This document shows positions 1-9,681 of a DNA stretch of 64,000 nucleotides, piece after piece. Below the pieces are notes generated by a model. It was not told the origin of the DNA. It ran no database searches and worked only from the letters and a program-made list of their open reading frames with translations. The DNA is from an uncultured Acidobacteriota bacterium (lineage in GTDB: Bacteria > Acidobacteriota > CAIWXX01), in the NCBI GenBank assembly GCA_903916735.1, contig CAIWXX010000055.1, forward strand, positions 62,001 through 126,000, written 5' to 3'. The stretch's first letter is position 1; every line of letters begins with the position of its first letter. Position numbers and translations under genes: made by a program.

Positions 1-39
1 AAGGCGATGAAGCGGATGTACCCTTATCGCGGGATCTGA
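1..39 (+). CDS. 3' end of an upstream gene (partial)
   Basis: Frame 1 is open from the window edge and stops at TGA 37-39, giving the 12-residue tail KAMKRMYPYRGI. The Lys/Arg-rich tail could belong to any protein and no family can be assigned. It lies about 100 bases before the next gene on the same strand. The frame could also be open by chance. Confidence 0.3.
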   Translation, partial: KAMKRMYPYRGI

Positions 40-142
40 GGCAGCATCGCCACCTTGCGAAGATGGACTCATGCTGCTACATTCAACAGCCGTCAGCGAA
101 CTCGATGAACAATAATTTTCTCATGACGAGGTTGAAGCACCT

Positions 143-1357
143 ATGAAAGCCAAATTGCATCGCGGATTCATATTCCTCTGTATGGCGCCTATGCTGATGA
201 TCATCGCCGGCTGCGCCCCGAGGAGAATGCCATTTCCCCCGGCCGACGCGAGATCGACATCCTCATCATTGAAGCCCACGCAGGTTCCGATGTTCGTATG
301 CTTCGGAGTCGACGATAACTCCATTTCCGGCCTGGACGTCTCCGGCAGACAAGGCGGGTTGCATTTCCTAACGGAGCTTTTTGCTTCTTATAAAAACCCG
401 GCCGGCCATGGTCATCCCGGCACTTTCGACGGCACCACTATTCACTATTCTTTCTACGTGAATACCTGCTATATCACCGAACCGGGACTCGACAATCCGG
501 TCTATGTCAAGCGCGCCTGGAAGGAGGCCGTCGACAACGGCCATGAAATCGGTCTCCACACACACTCGCATGAGCACGGTAGTAAATTCAGCTGCCAGGC
601 ATGGCTTCATCAAATCGACCTCAACATCGACTATCTGACTCGACCATTCGATTCGGCAGAAGGGCCTGAGAAGCCGGATATCACGAAAGGAATCGGCGTG
701 TCGGCCGCGCAGCTTATCGGGTTCCGCACGCCATTCGTGGAATATAACGACAATGTCTTCAAAGCGCTTGCCAAAAAGAAGCTTCAATATGATTGTAGTC
801 TCGATGAAGGCTTCGAAAGCGATCAGGATGGCCGCAACAACTACTGGCCATATGCACTGGACAAGGGTAGTCCCGGCAATTTCCTTCTAGCAAAGCAGAA
901 TCAAGCCCCACTGGTTGGTATCTATCCCGGCTTGTGGGAGATACCCGTGTATGCGTTTATCGTCCCGCCGGACGATCTCTGCGAGAAATATGGCGTCCCA
1001 TCGGGCCTGCGCGAGAAGCTGGCACGAGTCCAGAATGACTTCAATCCCGCAGAGGGCAAAATCACTGGATTCGACTGGAACCTGTGGTACGAGTATGCCA
1101 TGAACAAGGCCGAATTCATCGCGACACTAAAATACTCCTTCGATCAACACTTTCATGGCAACCGATGCCCACTCACCGTGGGCTTGCACGCCGACATCTA
1201 TTCCGGAGCCGAACCGGCCTCCAATGCCACGCCCCTTGAGATGCGTGAAGCCGTGAAGGAATTCCTGGATTATGTCATGAGGGAATCCGATGTGCGTGTG
1301 GTGAGTGCACGCGAACTACTCGAGTGGCTTCGGGAGCCGAAACCGCTTGCTGAATAA
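143..1357 (+). CDS. Polysaccharide deacetylase-like lipoprotein
   Basis: Predicted 404-residue secreted lipoprotein. A hydrophobic N-terminus ends in a lipobox (I21-A-G-C24), so the mature protein should start at Cys24 and be membrane-anchored. The rest looks like the NodB/CE4 polysaccharide deacetylase fold: an Asp-Asp pair (D57-D58 in VCFGVDDN) and a His motif (H139-T-H141-S-H143), the usual metal-binding D-H-H set. CE4 enzymes remove N- or O-acetyl groups from peptidoglycan, chitin or xylan; the substrate here is unknown. The protein is longer than minimal NodB domains, with an extra C-terminal segment. A strong Shine-Dalgarno and a 31-codon ORF follow directly. The fold assignment is good, the catalytic role inferred. 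Confidence 0.8.
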   Translation: MKAKLHRGFIFLCMAPMLMIIAGCAPRRMPFPPADARSTSSSLKPTQVPMFVCFGVDDNSISGLDVSGRQGGLHFLTELFASYKNPAGHGHPGTFDGTTIHYSFYVNTCYITEPGLDNPVYVKRAWKEAVDNGHEIGLHTHSHEHGSKFSCQAWLHQIDLNIDYLTRPFDSAEGPEKPDITKGIGVSAAQLIGFRTPFVEYNDNVFKALAKKKLQYDCSLDEGFESDQDGRNNYWPYALDKGSPGNFLLAKQNQAPLVGIYPGLWEIPVYAFIVPPDDLCEKYGVPSGLREKLARVQNDFNPAEGKITGFDWNLWYEYAMNKAEFIATLKYSFDQHFHGNRCPLTVGLHADIYSGAEPASNATPLEMREAVKEFLDYVMRESDVRVVSARELLEWLREPKPLAE

Positions 1358-1373
1358 AGGAGGGGAATCGATC

Positions 1374-1469
1374 ATGTTAAACAGCCGGGCCAAATCGATC
1401 TGGAATTGGGACATGCTGGAGGAATCCGCCGAGAAGCGGAATTGCCTCCTGGACCATAAGAATAATTAG
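1374..1469 (+). CDS. Small ORF behind the deacetylase gene
   Basis: A 31-codon ORF starts 16 bases after the deacetylase stop. Its Shine-Dalgarno (AGGAGGGG) sits 8 bases before the ATG, better than that of most genes here. The peptide begins MLNSRAKSIWNWDM and carries one Cys. No membrane segment or known family is evident. It may be a real microprotein cotranscribed with the deacetylase, the remnant of a longer gene, or a chance ORF behind a purine-rich stretch. Confidence 0.35.
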   Translation: MLNSRAKSIWNWDMLEESAEKRNCLLDHKNN

Positions 1470-1501
1470 CCGAGTTTGCAGTTGCGCCGGCATCCGTGAG
1501 G

Positions 1502-2260
1502 CTATTCGCGCGGCATCGGCAGCAACGCTCCACCGGAACAGCAAATATCAACCCCCGTCAAATGCCGGCTGACGTCGCTGGCCAGGAAAAGGATTGCGGC
1601 GGCGACATCTTCAGATTCGGCCACTCGTCTCAGTGGGATCGCAGAAACGATGGCGCTCTCCTTGAGTTTGAACGTTTCCGTCGACATGGGCGTTCGAACC
1701 CACCCCGGTGAAACCAGATTCACACGGATGGATGGCGCCAGCTCCTGCGCAAGTGAATACACCATCGACTGCATCGCTCCTTTGCTGGCGGCATAATGGC
1801 TGTGATACGGCTCGCCGCGCTGGCCTGCTGTTGAACCGATGTAAATAAAATTGCCGGAAGTCATATAACGGCAGGCTTCGCGTGCGAGGTAGAATGCCGA
1901 GAATGTGTTGGTGCGAAACATTGTCTCCAGAACGGCAGCCGTTATTTCCCGAATGTTCCCGGCATTCCAGATACCCGCGGAATGGACGAGGATGTCCAAC
2001 CCGCCCATGGCTTCTAGGGCACGTCTGCATATATCTCGACATCCATCCTCGGTGGAAAGATCTGCTGCAACCAGGAAGGATCGGCCTGGAAAGAGGCCTG
2101 CCAGTTCCCGAGCCGGAGCTTCCTGGGAATGATAGTGAATCATCACAAGCGAACCTTGTTCCAAAAAGGCCCTTGCCGTCGTTAACCCGATGCCGGAAGA
2201 AGCTCCGGTGATCAAGACGCGACGGTTCTTGAGGTCGGGGTAGTTTGAAGCTGCGGCCAT
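1502..2260 (-). CDS. Short-chain dehydrogenase/reductase (SDR)
   Basis: Classical SDR, 252 residues, the usual length. The NAD(P)-binding motif TGASSGIG is at residues 18-25; the catalytic set is S143, Y156 and K160 (Y-A-A-S-K). Such enzymes move hydride between NAD(P)H and a keto or hydroxyl group, for example 3-oxoacyl-ACP, a sugar or a steroid. Substrate cannot be read from the sequence. The start has AAAGGAA just upstream. It is a single gene flanked by genes on other strands or with other functions, so context does not help. Confidence 0.88.
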   Translation of the reverse strand: MAAASNYPDLKNRRVLITGASSGIGLTTARAFLEQGSLVMIHYHSQEAPARELAGLFPGRSFLVAADLSTEDGCRDICRRALEAMGGLDILVHSAGIWNAGNIREITAAVLETMFRTNTFSAFYLAREACRYMTSGNFIYIGSTAGQRGEPYHSHYAASKGAMQSMVYSLAQELAPSIRVNLVSPGWVRTPMSTETFKLKESAIVSAIPLRRVAESEDVAAAILFLASDVSRHLTGVDICCSGGALLPMPRE

Positions 2261-2372
2261 GTCAAATTCCTTTCATCAATATGGGAATTGGTTGGGGATA
2301 TTGTCACGATCACCGATTTGCCTGGCGGCTTATGACTCTCCATATTAAAAACATCGAAAAAAGCAAAATATC

Positions 2373-4595
2373 TTATCTGATGGCCTTTCTGATCGCAGCG
2401 AAGTAATACTGCCCATATCTGCTGGACCAGCCATGAATTTTGCTTTCCGTATCGACATAGACATTGGAGTTATAGCAGGTTGGTGTTCTCAGTTTTGGAT
2501 TGATGTAGGTATCGCCTCCCGTGACACCAAGGTATCGGATGTAATCCTGAAAAGCATTCTGAGCATAGTCGCGATAAGAGGCCTCCCCTGTGGCTTTGTA
2601 ACAGAAACCTGCAGCATTGGCGGCCATCAACAGATACGGAATCTGACCTTCTCGCTGACCGGGCTGAGTGATATCGATCCACATAGGAATCTGTCGAGGT
2701 CGGTAGAGTCCGGAGCCATTATTATCGCCACCATATGTGATCGATATCAACCAATCTGTCATACGGCGGATAAGCCCAAGCAGCTTTGCGGCATAGGCTT
2801 TGTCGCGCCCTTTGAAGACCTCATCATAGGCATGAATAGCCGGTTCGAGGAAATAGCAATTCATGAGTGGATGCCGCGTGTTGGGATCCGGTGGATCGCC
2901 TGCATAAACATAACCGTGCTTGCCGGCCTTGGCCTCACGGTCGAAGACCGCTTTGAGAATGTCCTTGATGGCCAGCGGCACCGTCTTTGTCCCGTACGAT
3001 TTTGTCTTCAACCTCGCATCAGGATTCACCCTGTAGAGAGTGATGAGGTTCTCGGTGAGCCACCCTGCAATCCGGATCTCGCTCGTATCGATATAGCCTT
3101 CACCATTGAATGATTCATAGGCATACTGACGCACGCCTTCGAGTATCTCCTCGTAGCCATCGCGACCGCGAGGATCACCGCTTATGAGCCAGTGGAGAGC
3201 ATAGCCTGATGACCAGGTATGGCTGGGGCGACCGCAGCCGAACTCATTGCCCGGATTGTCATGGGTCGGACGAGATTCCCAATTCTTCTGGTAATTGTAA
3301 GCCTCGCCATCAGCGCCGGTGTGATAAATGTCCATGTCGATTTCATGGCGAGCGAAAACACGCGCAGCATCGGCGAACGCAAGCCGGCCTGTGCGCATGA
3401 ATTGGAGATACATGCCATAGCTCCAATCGTAGTGATTCCCAGATAAGCTTCCGAAGTCACCTCCCCAGCGCAGGTCACCATAGTCGTGCCAGCTTTTGAT
3501 GTCCTGATACAGGTATTTCCAAAGCGTTATGCCTGGCTGGCCCGGGAGGTTTTCCACATCGGACTGGATGACCTTCGCTCGCTGGAGTTTTTCAAAAAGA
3601 TTGAAGTCCGCCTGTTGACCAGCCGGAAATCCTGAAAGCGCCGGCACAATCGGGCCCCACGCGTTGGTCGATGAATAATAGTCGGGTGAGGAAGCAGCGA
3701 GCGGCCGGGGAGTTGTATATCCCGGCGCCACGGATCCGTTACCCGCATATCGGCTGTCGACTACAACGGGCCGGCCATTCAGAGGCATGATGAGCTCCCA
3801 TGTCTTTTCAACGCCGCTCCCGAAGACATAATGCGTGCCGGGCTTCAGGAGATCGATACCGAAGCGCGCGCCGGTGAGAATAAGATCCGGCTTGCCGGGC
3901 GGGCCTTCGGGATTCCACCCATATGAGTTGTTATTCCTGAATGTCAGAAAAATACGGATTTCACTTTTGTCCCGATAGAAGATGAGACGCGCACGGAATC
4001 GATTGAGGCTGTTGCTCAGAGTTCTATTCCAATTGCCGTCGACCCGGATCACAACCTTCATCGGCCCTTGCTCTTCGATCATCCATCCATTCGATGCAGG
4101 AACGGCTCGATAGGAGCTGCCGCCCGAGCTCACCTCGAACCCAGAGCCGTTCACCGTAAATTCTTTTTTGTTGAAAGCGAAGGTAGAAACGCGAGTGTTG
4201 ATTGTCAGCTGATTCGCCTGATCGCCGACGATGATGCCGGAAACCGGAATTGGCTCCACTCCCGTCTGAAGCGTCACGGTGGAAGTACCAGAGGCAGTGA
4301 GATTGATTTGAAAATCCGATAAAAGCCATCTGATGCTCTTGTCGGGCCAGTAAGCGGTAGGGAGGAATTGTGCCGGAATCTCGACGCCATTCAACAGGAG
4401 GCGCACTGAACCGGGATTTTTCAAAACACCTTGTGCGAAGGGAACGCCCGATGTTATCGGCTCACGATCCCTTGCCATTGAATCGCGATTGGCGATCGTC
4501 AACGGTACATCCAACCCGTAACTTGGAACATTTTGAAAGAGCAATGTGATCTGGAAAATGACAATGATCAGCCGCTGGACGAAGGTCGAATGCAT
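2373..4595 (-). CDS. Secreted PcRGLX/YetA-like protein (possible rhamnogalacturonan lyase)
   Basis: Large secreted protein of 740 residues. The hydrophobic N-terminus (about residues 7-28) looks like a signal peptide. The start of the mature part (REPITSGVPFAQGVL, then a beta-rich region) resembles the N-terminal RIFT-barrel domain of the PcRGLX/YetA family, which includes exo-acting rhamnogalacturonan lyases. An (alpha/alpha)-rich middle follows (many Trp, Tyr and His, e.g. NHYDWSYGMYLQ). The role suggested is breakdown of pectin-like polysaccharide outside the cytoplasm; this is by family resemblance, and catalytic residues were not verified. The start is supported by GGAGGGG before ATG 4595. 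Confidence 0.65.
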   Translation of the reverse strand: MHSTFVQRLIIVIFQITLLFQNVPSYGLDVPLTIANRDSMARDREPITSGVPFAQGVLKNPGSVRLLLNGVEIPAQFLPTAYWPDKSIRWLLSDFQINLTASGTSTVTLQTGVEPIPVSGIIVGDQANQLTINTRVSTFAFNKKEFTVNGSGFEVSSGGSSYRAVPASNGWMIEEQGPMKVVIRVDGNWNRTLSNSLNRFRARLIFYRDKSEIRIFLTFRNNNSYGWNPEGPPGKPDLILTGARFGIDLLKPGTHYVFGSGVEKTWELIMPLNGRPVVVDSRYAGNGSVAPGYTTPRPLAASSPDYYSSTNAWGPIVPALSGFPAGQQADFNLFEKLQRAKVIQSDVENLPGQPGITLWKYLYQDIKSWHDYGDLRWGGDFGSLSGNHYDWSYGMYLQFMRTGRLAFADAARVFARHEIDMDIYHTGADGEAYNYQKNWESRPTHDNPGNEFGCGRPSHTWSSGYALHWLISGDPRGRDGYEEILEGVRQYAYESFNGEGYIDTSEIRIAGWLTENLITLYRVNPDARLKTKSYGTKTVPLAIKDILKAVFDREAKAGKHGYVYAGDPPDPNTRHPLMNCYFLEPAIHAYDEVFKGRDKAYAAKLLGLIRRMTDWLISITYGGDNNGSGLYRPRQIPMWIDITQPGQREGQIPYLLMAANAAGFCYKATGEASYRDYAQNAFQDYIRYLGVTGGDTYINPKLRTPTCYNSNVYVDTESKIHGWSSRYGQYYFAAIRKAIR

Positions 4596-4660
4596 AGCTC
4601 CCCTCCTCTTGCATCATAGCGAGGATACGGAGAAACGATCCGGTCATATCCTCATTCTGA

Positions 4661-4688
4661 TTGTTACCGTGCTGAATCCACTTGTCAA
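4661..4688 (-). promoter_or_regulatory. Sigma-70-type promoter for the PcRGLX-like gene
   Basis: On the minus strand a perfect -35 TTGACA (4688-4683) is separated by 16 bases from TAACAA (4666-4661); with 17 bases the -10 would be AACAAT. Predicted transcription start is near 4654, about 59 bases before the ATG. The -10 is imperfect. Confidence 0.4.
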
Positions 4689-4852
4689 CCGAATCATGCA
4701 TACTGTCAGGGGGTTTTCCAATTTCTGAGGATCTTTTGAACTTTATGTTCTTGGAAATCGTATTTATCATGAGGCCTTCGGTGTGCCTGAGGAGATCTCT
4801 TTTGCGCCGTTGGCAGCTTCGTCTTCTTGCCATCGAAAAAGGAGAAATGATC

Positions 4853-6886
4853 ATGAACAGTTGCATCCATGACTCCCAGATGAAAAGGCTCTCGGCTTTT
4901 GTCATCAGAATCGGCATCATTCTATCAACCTATTGCAACCTGCAGGCTGGACTAGCTTTTCTGCCGGATCTTATTCCGCGCCAGGAGCTTGTCGGCATGG
5001 CCTCCGCGGGAAACCCTCAGCTCTCTCCACACGGAAAGCTTCTGTCTTTTATTCAAAACTCTGACAAGGGCATCCCCAACATCTGGCTCCGGACGATCGG
5101 CCAGAAGGACGATCACATGATCACGGCTGACGCCAAAGCGGGCATCTTTGAATATAGCTGGAGCGCTGATGGGCGGTTTCTCCTCTATCTGAGAGATCGG
5201 GAAGGAGACGAGAATTTTCACCTCTTCAGCCTCGAGCTCAAGACTGGGCTCGAACGCGATCTCACGCCCTTCTCCGGCCTCAAGGCTCAGAACCTTCTTA
5301 CAAGCCCCGATGCACCCAATGAAATCCTCATCGGCCTGAACCTGCGCGACCGGACTCTTTTCGACATGTGCCGTGTCAATATCGACACCGGTGCCCTGGC
5401 ACTCGACACAATCAACCCAGGCGACGTCCGCTGGTGGCTGACCGATCACACATTCCAAATTCGTGCCGCTGTCTCCATCGACGGCCAGGACAGCCACCAG
5501 GAGCTGCGAGTGCGGGATGGCCGCGACCTACCATGGCGAGTCTTGATCAACTGGCCGTTTGGTGAGTCGGGTGTCGTGGAAGGGTATGGCAGCCAACTGG
5601 CCATCGCCTTCAGCCGCGACGGGAAGTCTCTCTATGTTCAGTCCGCCATGCATGCCGATACGACTCAGTTTTTAAAGGTCGATATGGCCACAGGAAAAGA
5701 AGATGTCATCGCGCATGACCCCAAATCCAATCTTTGGAACGTCATGGATATGACACTCTACGATTTCGCCCAGGTCTTGTTCGACCCACGAACGGACGAG
5801 CCCCAGGCAGTGGCTTTCGATTATCTCAAGCCCGAGTGGAAGGTTCTGGATCCGGCGTTGGCGAAGGATTTTGCGTTCTTACAGGACAAGGATTCCGTGC
5901 CTTTCATTATTAGCCGGAGCGCGGATGACACAACATGGCTCATCGGCAAGATTTATGATGATAAGCCCAACCGGTATTATTTTTATGACCGGGTCGCTCA
6001 AAGGCTCGACCTGCTCTTCCCAGATTCTCCGATGCTCGACAAATACACATTCGCCAAAATCACCCCGCTCGTGATCACGGCCCGCGACGGCGCGCAGATG
6101 CCCTGCTATTTAACCCTGCCTCCGGGCGTTCCCGCCAAGAATCTTCCGTTAGTCCTCGCTCCACACGGCGGGCCATGGGCTCGCGACGATTGGGGATTCG
6201 ACCTTGGAAACCAGCTTCTGGCCAATCGAGGCTACGCTGTGCTCCAGGTCAATTTCCGTGGCTCAGACGGCTACGGCAAGAACTACATGAACGCCGGGAA
6301 CGGCCAGTGGGGCGTGGGGATTCTGCAGAACGACCTGACTGACGCAGTGAAGTGGGTTATCAAACAAGGATATGTCGACCCCAAACGGGTCGGGATATCA
6401 GGCGGTTCTTACGGCGGCTATGCGGTCTTGGCCGGCCTGACATTCACTCCAGAGCTTTATGCATGTGGCGTTGATACCTGCGGCATCGCGAACGTCAAGA
6501 CATCTTTCGAGACCATGCCGCCGTTCTGGCAACTCATCAAGCGGCGATGGATCCTTCGGGTGGGGGATGCTGAACACGACGACGCCCTCAACCAGAGGAT
6601 TTCTCCCGTCTTTCATGTGGACAATATTCGAGCGCCACTCCTGATTGCGCACGGCCTCAACGACCCGCGAGTAAAGATTTCTGAGTCCGAGCAGATTGTG
6701 AATGCTATGCGCAAGAAGTCCATCCCGGTGACGTTTGTGGTCTATCCCGATGAAGGCCATGGAATCCAGCGCATGGAAAACTTCCTCGACTTTGCAGGCC
6801 GAATGGAGGAGTTCCTCGCCAAGTACCTCGGCGGTCGGGCCGAGCCCTGGAAAGAGATCAGTGGCAGTTCAGCTCAGCTCAGATAG
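4853..6886 (+). CDS. S9 family (prolyl oligopeptidase-like) serine peptidase
   Basis: 677-residue S9 peptidase. An N-terminal beta-propeller-like half (ISP/WD-like blades such as ILIGLNLRDRTLF) precedes an alpha/beta-hydrolase domain with Ser519 in GGSYGG, Asp604 in HGLNDPRVK and His636 in DEGHG, the expected triad. These enzymes cleave short peptides, often after Pro or dipeptides. The start at 4853 is chosen over upstream ATGs because GGAG lies 8 bases before it. The N-terminal stretch (about residues 10-32) is hydrophobic and suggests export to the periplasm. It stands alone between the PcRGLX-like gene (divergent) and pyrH (convergent). Confidence 0.85.
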   Translation: MNSCIHDSQMKRLSAFVIRIGIILSTYCNLQAGLAFLPDLIPRQELVGMASAGNPQLSPHGKLLSFIQNSDKGIPNIWLRTIGQKDDHMITADAKAGIFEYSWSADGRFLLYLRDREGDENFHLFSLELKTGLERDLTPFSGLKAQNLLTSPDAPNEILIGLNLRDRTLFDMCRVNIDTGALALDTINPGDVRWWLTDHTFQIRAAVSIDGQDSHQELRVRDGRDLPWRVLINWPFGESGVVEGYGSQLAIAFSRDGKSLYVQSAMHADTTQFLKVDMATGKEDVIAHDPKSNLWNVMDMTLYDFAQVLFDPRTDEPQAVAFDYLKPEWKVLDPALAKDFAFLQDKDSVPFIISRSADDTTWLIGKIYDDKPNRYYFYDRVAQRLDLLFPDSPMLDKYTFAKITPLVITARDGAQMPCYLTLPPGVPAKNLPLVLAPHGGPWARDDWGFDLGNQLLANRGYAVLQVNFRGSDGYGKNYMNAGNGQWGVGILQNDLTDAVKWVIKQGYVDPKRVGISGGSYGGYAVLAGLTFTPELYACGVDTCGIANVKTSFETMPPFWQLIKRRWILRVGDAEHDDALNQRISPVFHVDNIRAPLLIAHGLNDPRVKISESEQIVNAMRKKSIPVTFVVYPDEGHGIQRMENFLDFAGRMEEFLAKYLGGRAEPWKEISGSSAQLR

Positions 6887-7002
6887 CGACAGTTCATCCC
6901 CCGCATCGCTTCGACGGTAGCGAGGCGCAGGCCGACATAATCGACCTTACGATCACTCGACCCGGTCACTCACTTTTGCAGCGAGGGTACCGGGACAAGC
7001 AT

Positions 7003-7743
7003 CTAGCCGACAGCTGATCCGATCTTTTCCCCTCTGACGATTCGCACAATGTTCCCGCGCTGACGAAGATCGAAGACTCTGATCGGCATGTGATTGTCCA
7101 TGCAGAGCGAGATCGCAGTGGCATCCATCACCTTGAGGCCTCTGGTCAGCACATCGATATGGCTGATTGAATCAATCTTAATAGCGGTCGCATCTGTGTG
7201 CGGATCAGCCGTGTAGATACCGTCGACTTGTGTTGCCTTCAAGATGGCATCAGCCTTGATCTCCATCGCGCGGAGGGCGGCGGCCGTGTCGGTTGTGAAA
7301 TACGGATTACCCGTGCCGGCCGCCAGGATGACAAGCCGCCCCTTTTCGAGATGACGAACGGCTCGGCGGCGTATATAAGGCTCGGCGACTTCCCGCATTT
7401 CGATTGCGGACATCAATCTCGTGAAAACGCCCAATTTTTCGAGTGCATCCTGAAGGGCCATCCCGTTAATAACTGTGGCGAGCATTCCCATATAATCAGC
7501 TGAGGAACGATCCATGCCTCGAGCCGACGCCGCCACGCCACGGAAGATGTTGCCGCCGCCGATCACGATGGCGACTTCAACTCCGAATGCACGCACATCC
7601 CGAACCTCTTCGGCGATCGCATGGACAACCGCAGGATCGATACCATAACCTGAGTTGCCCATGAGGGCCTCACCCGACAGTTTGAGAAGTATGCGCCGAT
7701 AAATCGTACCCGGGGGCGGAGCCGATGAATCCAGTTCGGCCAT
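7003..7743 (-). CDS. pyrH: UMP kinase
   Basis: Bacterial UMP kinase (246 residues): transfers phosphate from ATP to UMP in pyrimidine nucleotide synthesis, usually a cytoplasmic hexamer. It shows the amino-acid-kinase fold signatures [10 protein letters not shown] near the N-terminus, the [10 protein letters not shown] loop, and [19 protein letters not shown] near the C-terminus. The start at 7743 (MAELDSSAP) follows GAGGGGG; an earlier in-frame start would overlap tsf and lacks a better ribosome site. Last gene of the ribosomal-protein operon, 16 bases after tsf. The frequent next gene frr is absent; a convergent gene follows. Confidence 0.95.
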   Translation of the reverse strand: MAELDSSAPPPGTIYRRILLKLSGEALMGNSGYGIDPAVVHAIAEEVRDVRAFGVEVAIVIGGGNIFRGVAASARGMDRSSADYMGMLATVINGMALQDALEKLGVFTRLMSAIEMREVAEPYIRRRAVRHLEKGRLVILAAGTGNPYFTTDTAAALRAMEIKADAILKATQVDGIYTADPHTDATAIKIDSISHIDVLTRGLKVMDATAISLCMDNHMPIRVFDLRQRGNIVRIVRGEKIGSAVG

Positions 7744-7759
7744 AACGCCCCCTCTGTTC

Positions 7760-8359
7760 CTACGCCCCTTCACCCATGCGGTAGCGCGTGAAGCGGCGGA
7801 TCGTGATGTTTTCGCCGGATTTGGCGATGAAAGCGGCCAGGAATTCGCGAACCTTCAGCGACTGTTCCTTCACAAAAGGCTGTTCCAACAAACAGACTTC
7901 GGCATAGAAATTTTCCAGCTTCCCGTCGACAATCTTCGGAATAACCGCCGCGGGCTTCCCCGAGTTACGGAGCTGCTCTTCGTATATTTCGCGCTCTTTC
8001 TTCAGCATCTCTGGAGTGACATCATCCTTGGAGATGAAACGCGGATCGGCTGCGGCGATGTGCATGGCAACGTCCTTGACAAGCGTATGGAATTCGGAGT
8101 TCTTCGCAACGAAGTCGCTTTCGCAATTGACTTCGATAAGAACACCGATTTTCCCACCGGCATGAATGTACGCGGAAATAATCCCTTCGCTTGTCGTCCT
8201 CCCGATGCGTTTTTCCGCGAGCTTCAAACCTCGCTTGCGCAGGACAACGATTGCTTCCTCCATGTTGCCCTTGGACTCGGCAAGCGCACTCTTGCACTCC
8301 ATGATTCCGAGACCGGTGCGTTCGCGAAGTTCCTTGACCATCGTAGACGTGATTTCCAT
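7760..8359 (-). CDS. tsf: Elongation factor Ts (short type)
   Basis: EF-Ts recycles EF-Tu by releasing GDP. The N-terminal UBA-like helices contain the signature [13 protein letters not shown], and the core has [15 protein letters not shown]. The reading frame stays open upstream into rpsB, but the real start is ATG 8359 ([14 protein letters not shown]) with AGAGG 7 bases ahead; this gives 199 residues, the compact EF-Ts type seen in Thermus and some other phyla rather than the roughly 283-residue enterobacterial form. Lies between rpsB and pyrH, the classic order. Confidence 0.95.
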   Translation of the reverse strand: MEITSTMVKELRERTGLGIMECKSALAESKGNMEEAIVVLRKRGLKLAEKRIGRTTSEGIISAYIHAGGKIGVLIEVNCESDFVAKNSEFHTLVKDVAMHIAAADPRFISKDDVTPEMLKKEREIYEEQLRNSGKPAAVIPKIVDGKLENFYAEVCLLEQPFVKEQSLKVREFLAAFIAKSGENITIRRFTRYRMGEGA

Positions 8360-8447
8360 ACCTAACCTCTGTGCTGATAATTCCTTACTGTCGCACGCAG
8401 AGCCGGTGATAAAAGGAGAGGCCGAGGGCGCGTGCTCCATCGACGAA

Positions 8448-9257
8448 CTAAACCGGCGCCGGCGCCTCGCGGTGATCGGCAGCCTGGCCTGAGCCGGCCT
8501 CAGTGAGAACGCCCGTAGGAACCATTCCCTCATCGGCGGCGATCTTTTCTTCAACCGCCTTAAGGCCCCGATGGATGCTCCGGCCTTCAATGAGCGCATC
8601 GGCGATCTTTGAGGCGAAAAGCTTGATGGCGCGAATCGCATCGTCGTTCCCGGGAATCGGGAAATCGACTTCACTCGGATCACAATTCGTGTCGACAACC
8701 GCGATGACAGGGATGCCGAGTCGCCTGGCTTCAAAGATGGCGATGGTTTCTTTCTTCGAATCGATCACGAAGATGGCTTCCGGGAGAGTGGTCATGTCTC
8801 GAATGCCCGAAAGGTTGCGTTCGAGCTTCTTCTTTTCCTTCTCCATCCGGCCCTGTTCCTTCTTCGTAAAAACCTCTTCCCACCGTCCGTCTTTTTTCAT
8901 CTCATCGAGTTCCTTGAGACGTTCAACGGAACGCTGGATCGTCGAAAAGTTCGTCAGAAGCCCACCCAGCCACCGCTCCTTGACATAATACCCGGCACAC
9001 CGCTCGGCTTCTTCCGCCACGATGTCCTTCGCCTGGCGCTTCGTCCCGACAAACAGTATGTGGCCTCCGTGCGAGGCGAGGTCGAGGGCGAAAGTGCAGG
9101 CTTCCTTGAAGAGCACGAGTGTCTTCTTCAGATCGATAATGTAGATGCCATTGCGCTCGCCAAAGATATATTCCTTCATCCGGGGGTTCCACTTTTTGGT
9201 TTGATGACCAAAGTGAACACCCGCTTCCAAGAGCTCTTTCATCGTGACGAAATTCAA
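8448..9257 (-). CDS. rpsB: 30S ribosomal protein S2
   Basis: S2 of the small ribosomal subunit, 269 residues. Signatures include [19 protein letters not shown] near the N-terminus, FVGTKRQA, and WLGGLLTNF. The C-terminal tail after about residue 230 (acidic, Ala/Glu-rich) extends past the core. The start is read as TTG 9257 because AGGAGG stands 7 bases before it; the ATG at 9242 would have its ribosome site too far away. Middle of the operon rplM-rpsI-rpsB-tsf-pyrH. Confidence 0.95.
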   Translation of the reverse strand: MNFVTMKELLEAGVHFGHQTKKWNPRMKEYIFGERNGIYIIDLKKTLVLFKEACTFALDLASHGGHILFVGTKRQAKDIVAEEAERCAGYYVKERWLGGLLTNFSTIQRSVERLKELDEMKKDGRWEEVFTKKEQGRMEKEKKKLERNLSGIRDMTTLPEAIFVIDSKKETIAIFEARRLGIPVIAVVDTNCDPSEVDFPIPGNDDAIRAIKLFASKIADALIEGRSIHRGLKAVEEKIAADEGMVPTGVLTEAGSGQAADHREAPAPV

Positions 9258-9276
9258 AGACGTTCCTCCTTACAAT

Positions 9277-9669
9277 TTACCGCTTGGAGAACTGGAACCG
9301 GCGGCGGGCACCCTTCTGCCCGTATTTCTTTCGTTCCTTCATTCGGCTGTCCCGCGTGAGAAAGCCGGCTTTCTTCAGCTTCTTGCGCAATTCCAAGTTG
9401 GCGGCCACGAGGGCTTTCGCAATGCCAAGCCGCATCGCGCCGGCTTGACCGACAACCCCGCCGCCATCACACAGCGCGAGAACATCGAATTTATCGACGG
9501 TTTCGGTCAACAGCAAGGGCTGCTTGACCATCATTTTCTGCCCAGGCAACGGGAAGTATTCATCGAATGGGCGGGCGTTCACCGTAAGTGTCCCTTTGCC
9601 GGGTCTCAAGATGACGCGAGCCCTTGACGACTTCCGCCGTCCAATGCCGCGATATTGAATCAATGACAA
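9277..9669 (-). CDS. rpsI: 30S ribosomal protein S9
   Basis: S9 of the small subunit, 130 residues; its C-terminal tail reaches the P-site tRNA. Typical features are the N-terminal [12 protein letters not shown], the middle [19 protein letters not shown], and the basic end [22 protein letters not shown] split around residue 115. The start is TTG 9669 with AGGAGG 8 bases before it, and no better ATG is available. The second TTG start in this operon. Twelve bases separate it from rplM. Confidence 0.95.
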   Translation of the reverse strand: MSLIQYRGIGRRKSSRARVILRPGKGTLTVNARPFDEYFPLPGQKMMVKQPLLLTETVDKFDVLALCDGGGVVGQAGAMRLGIAKALVAANLELRKKLKKAGFLTRDSRMKERKKYGQKGARRRFQFSKR

Positions 9670-9681
9670 GCTCGTTTCCTC

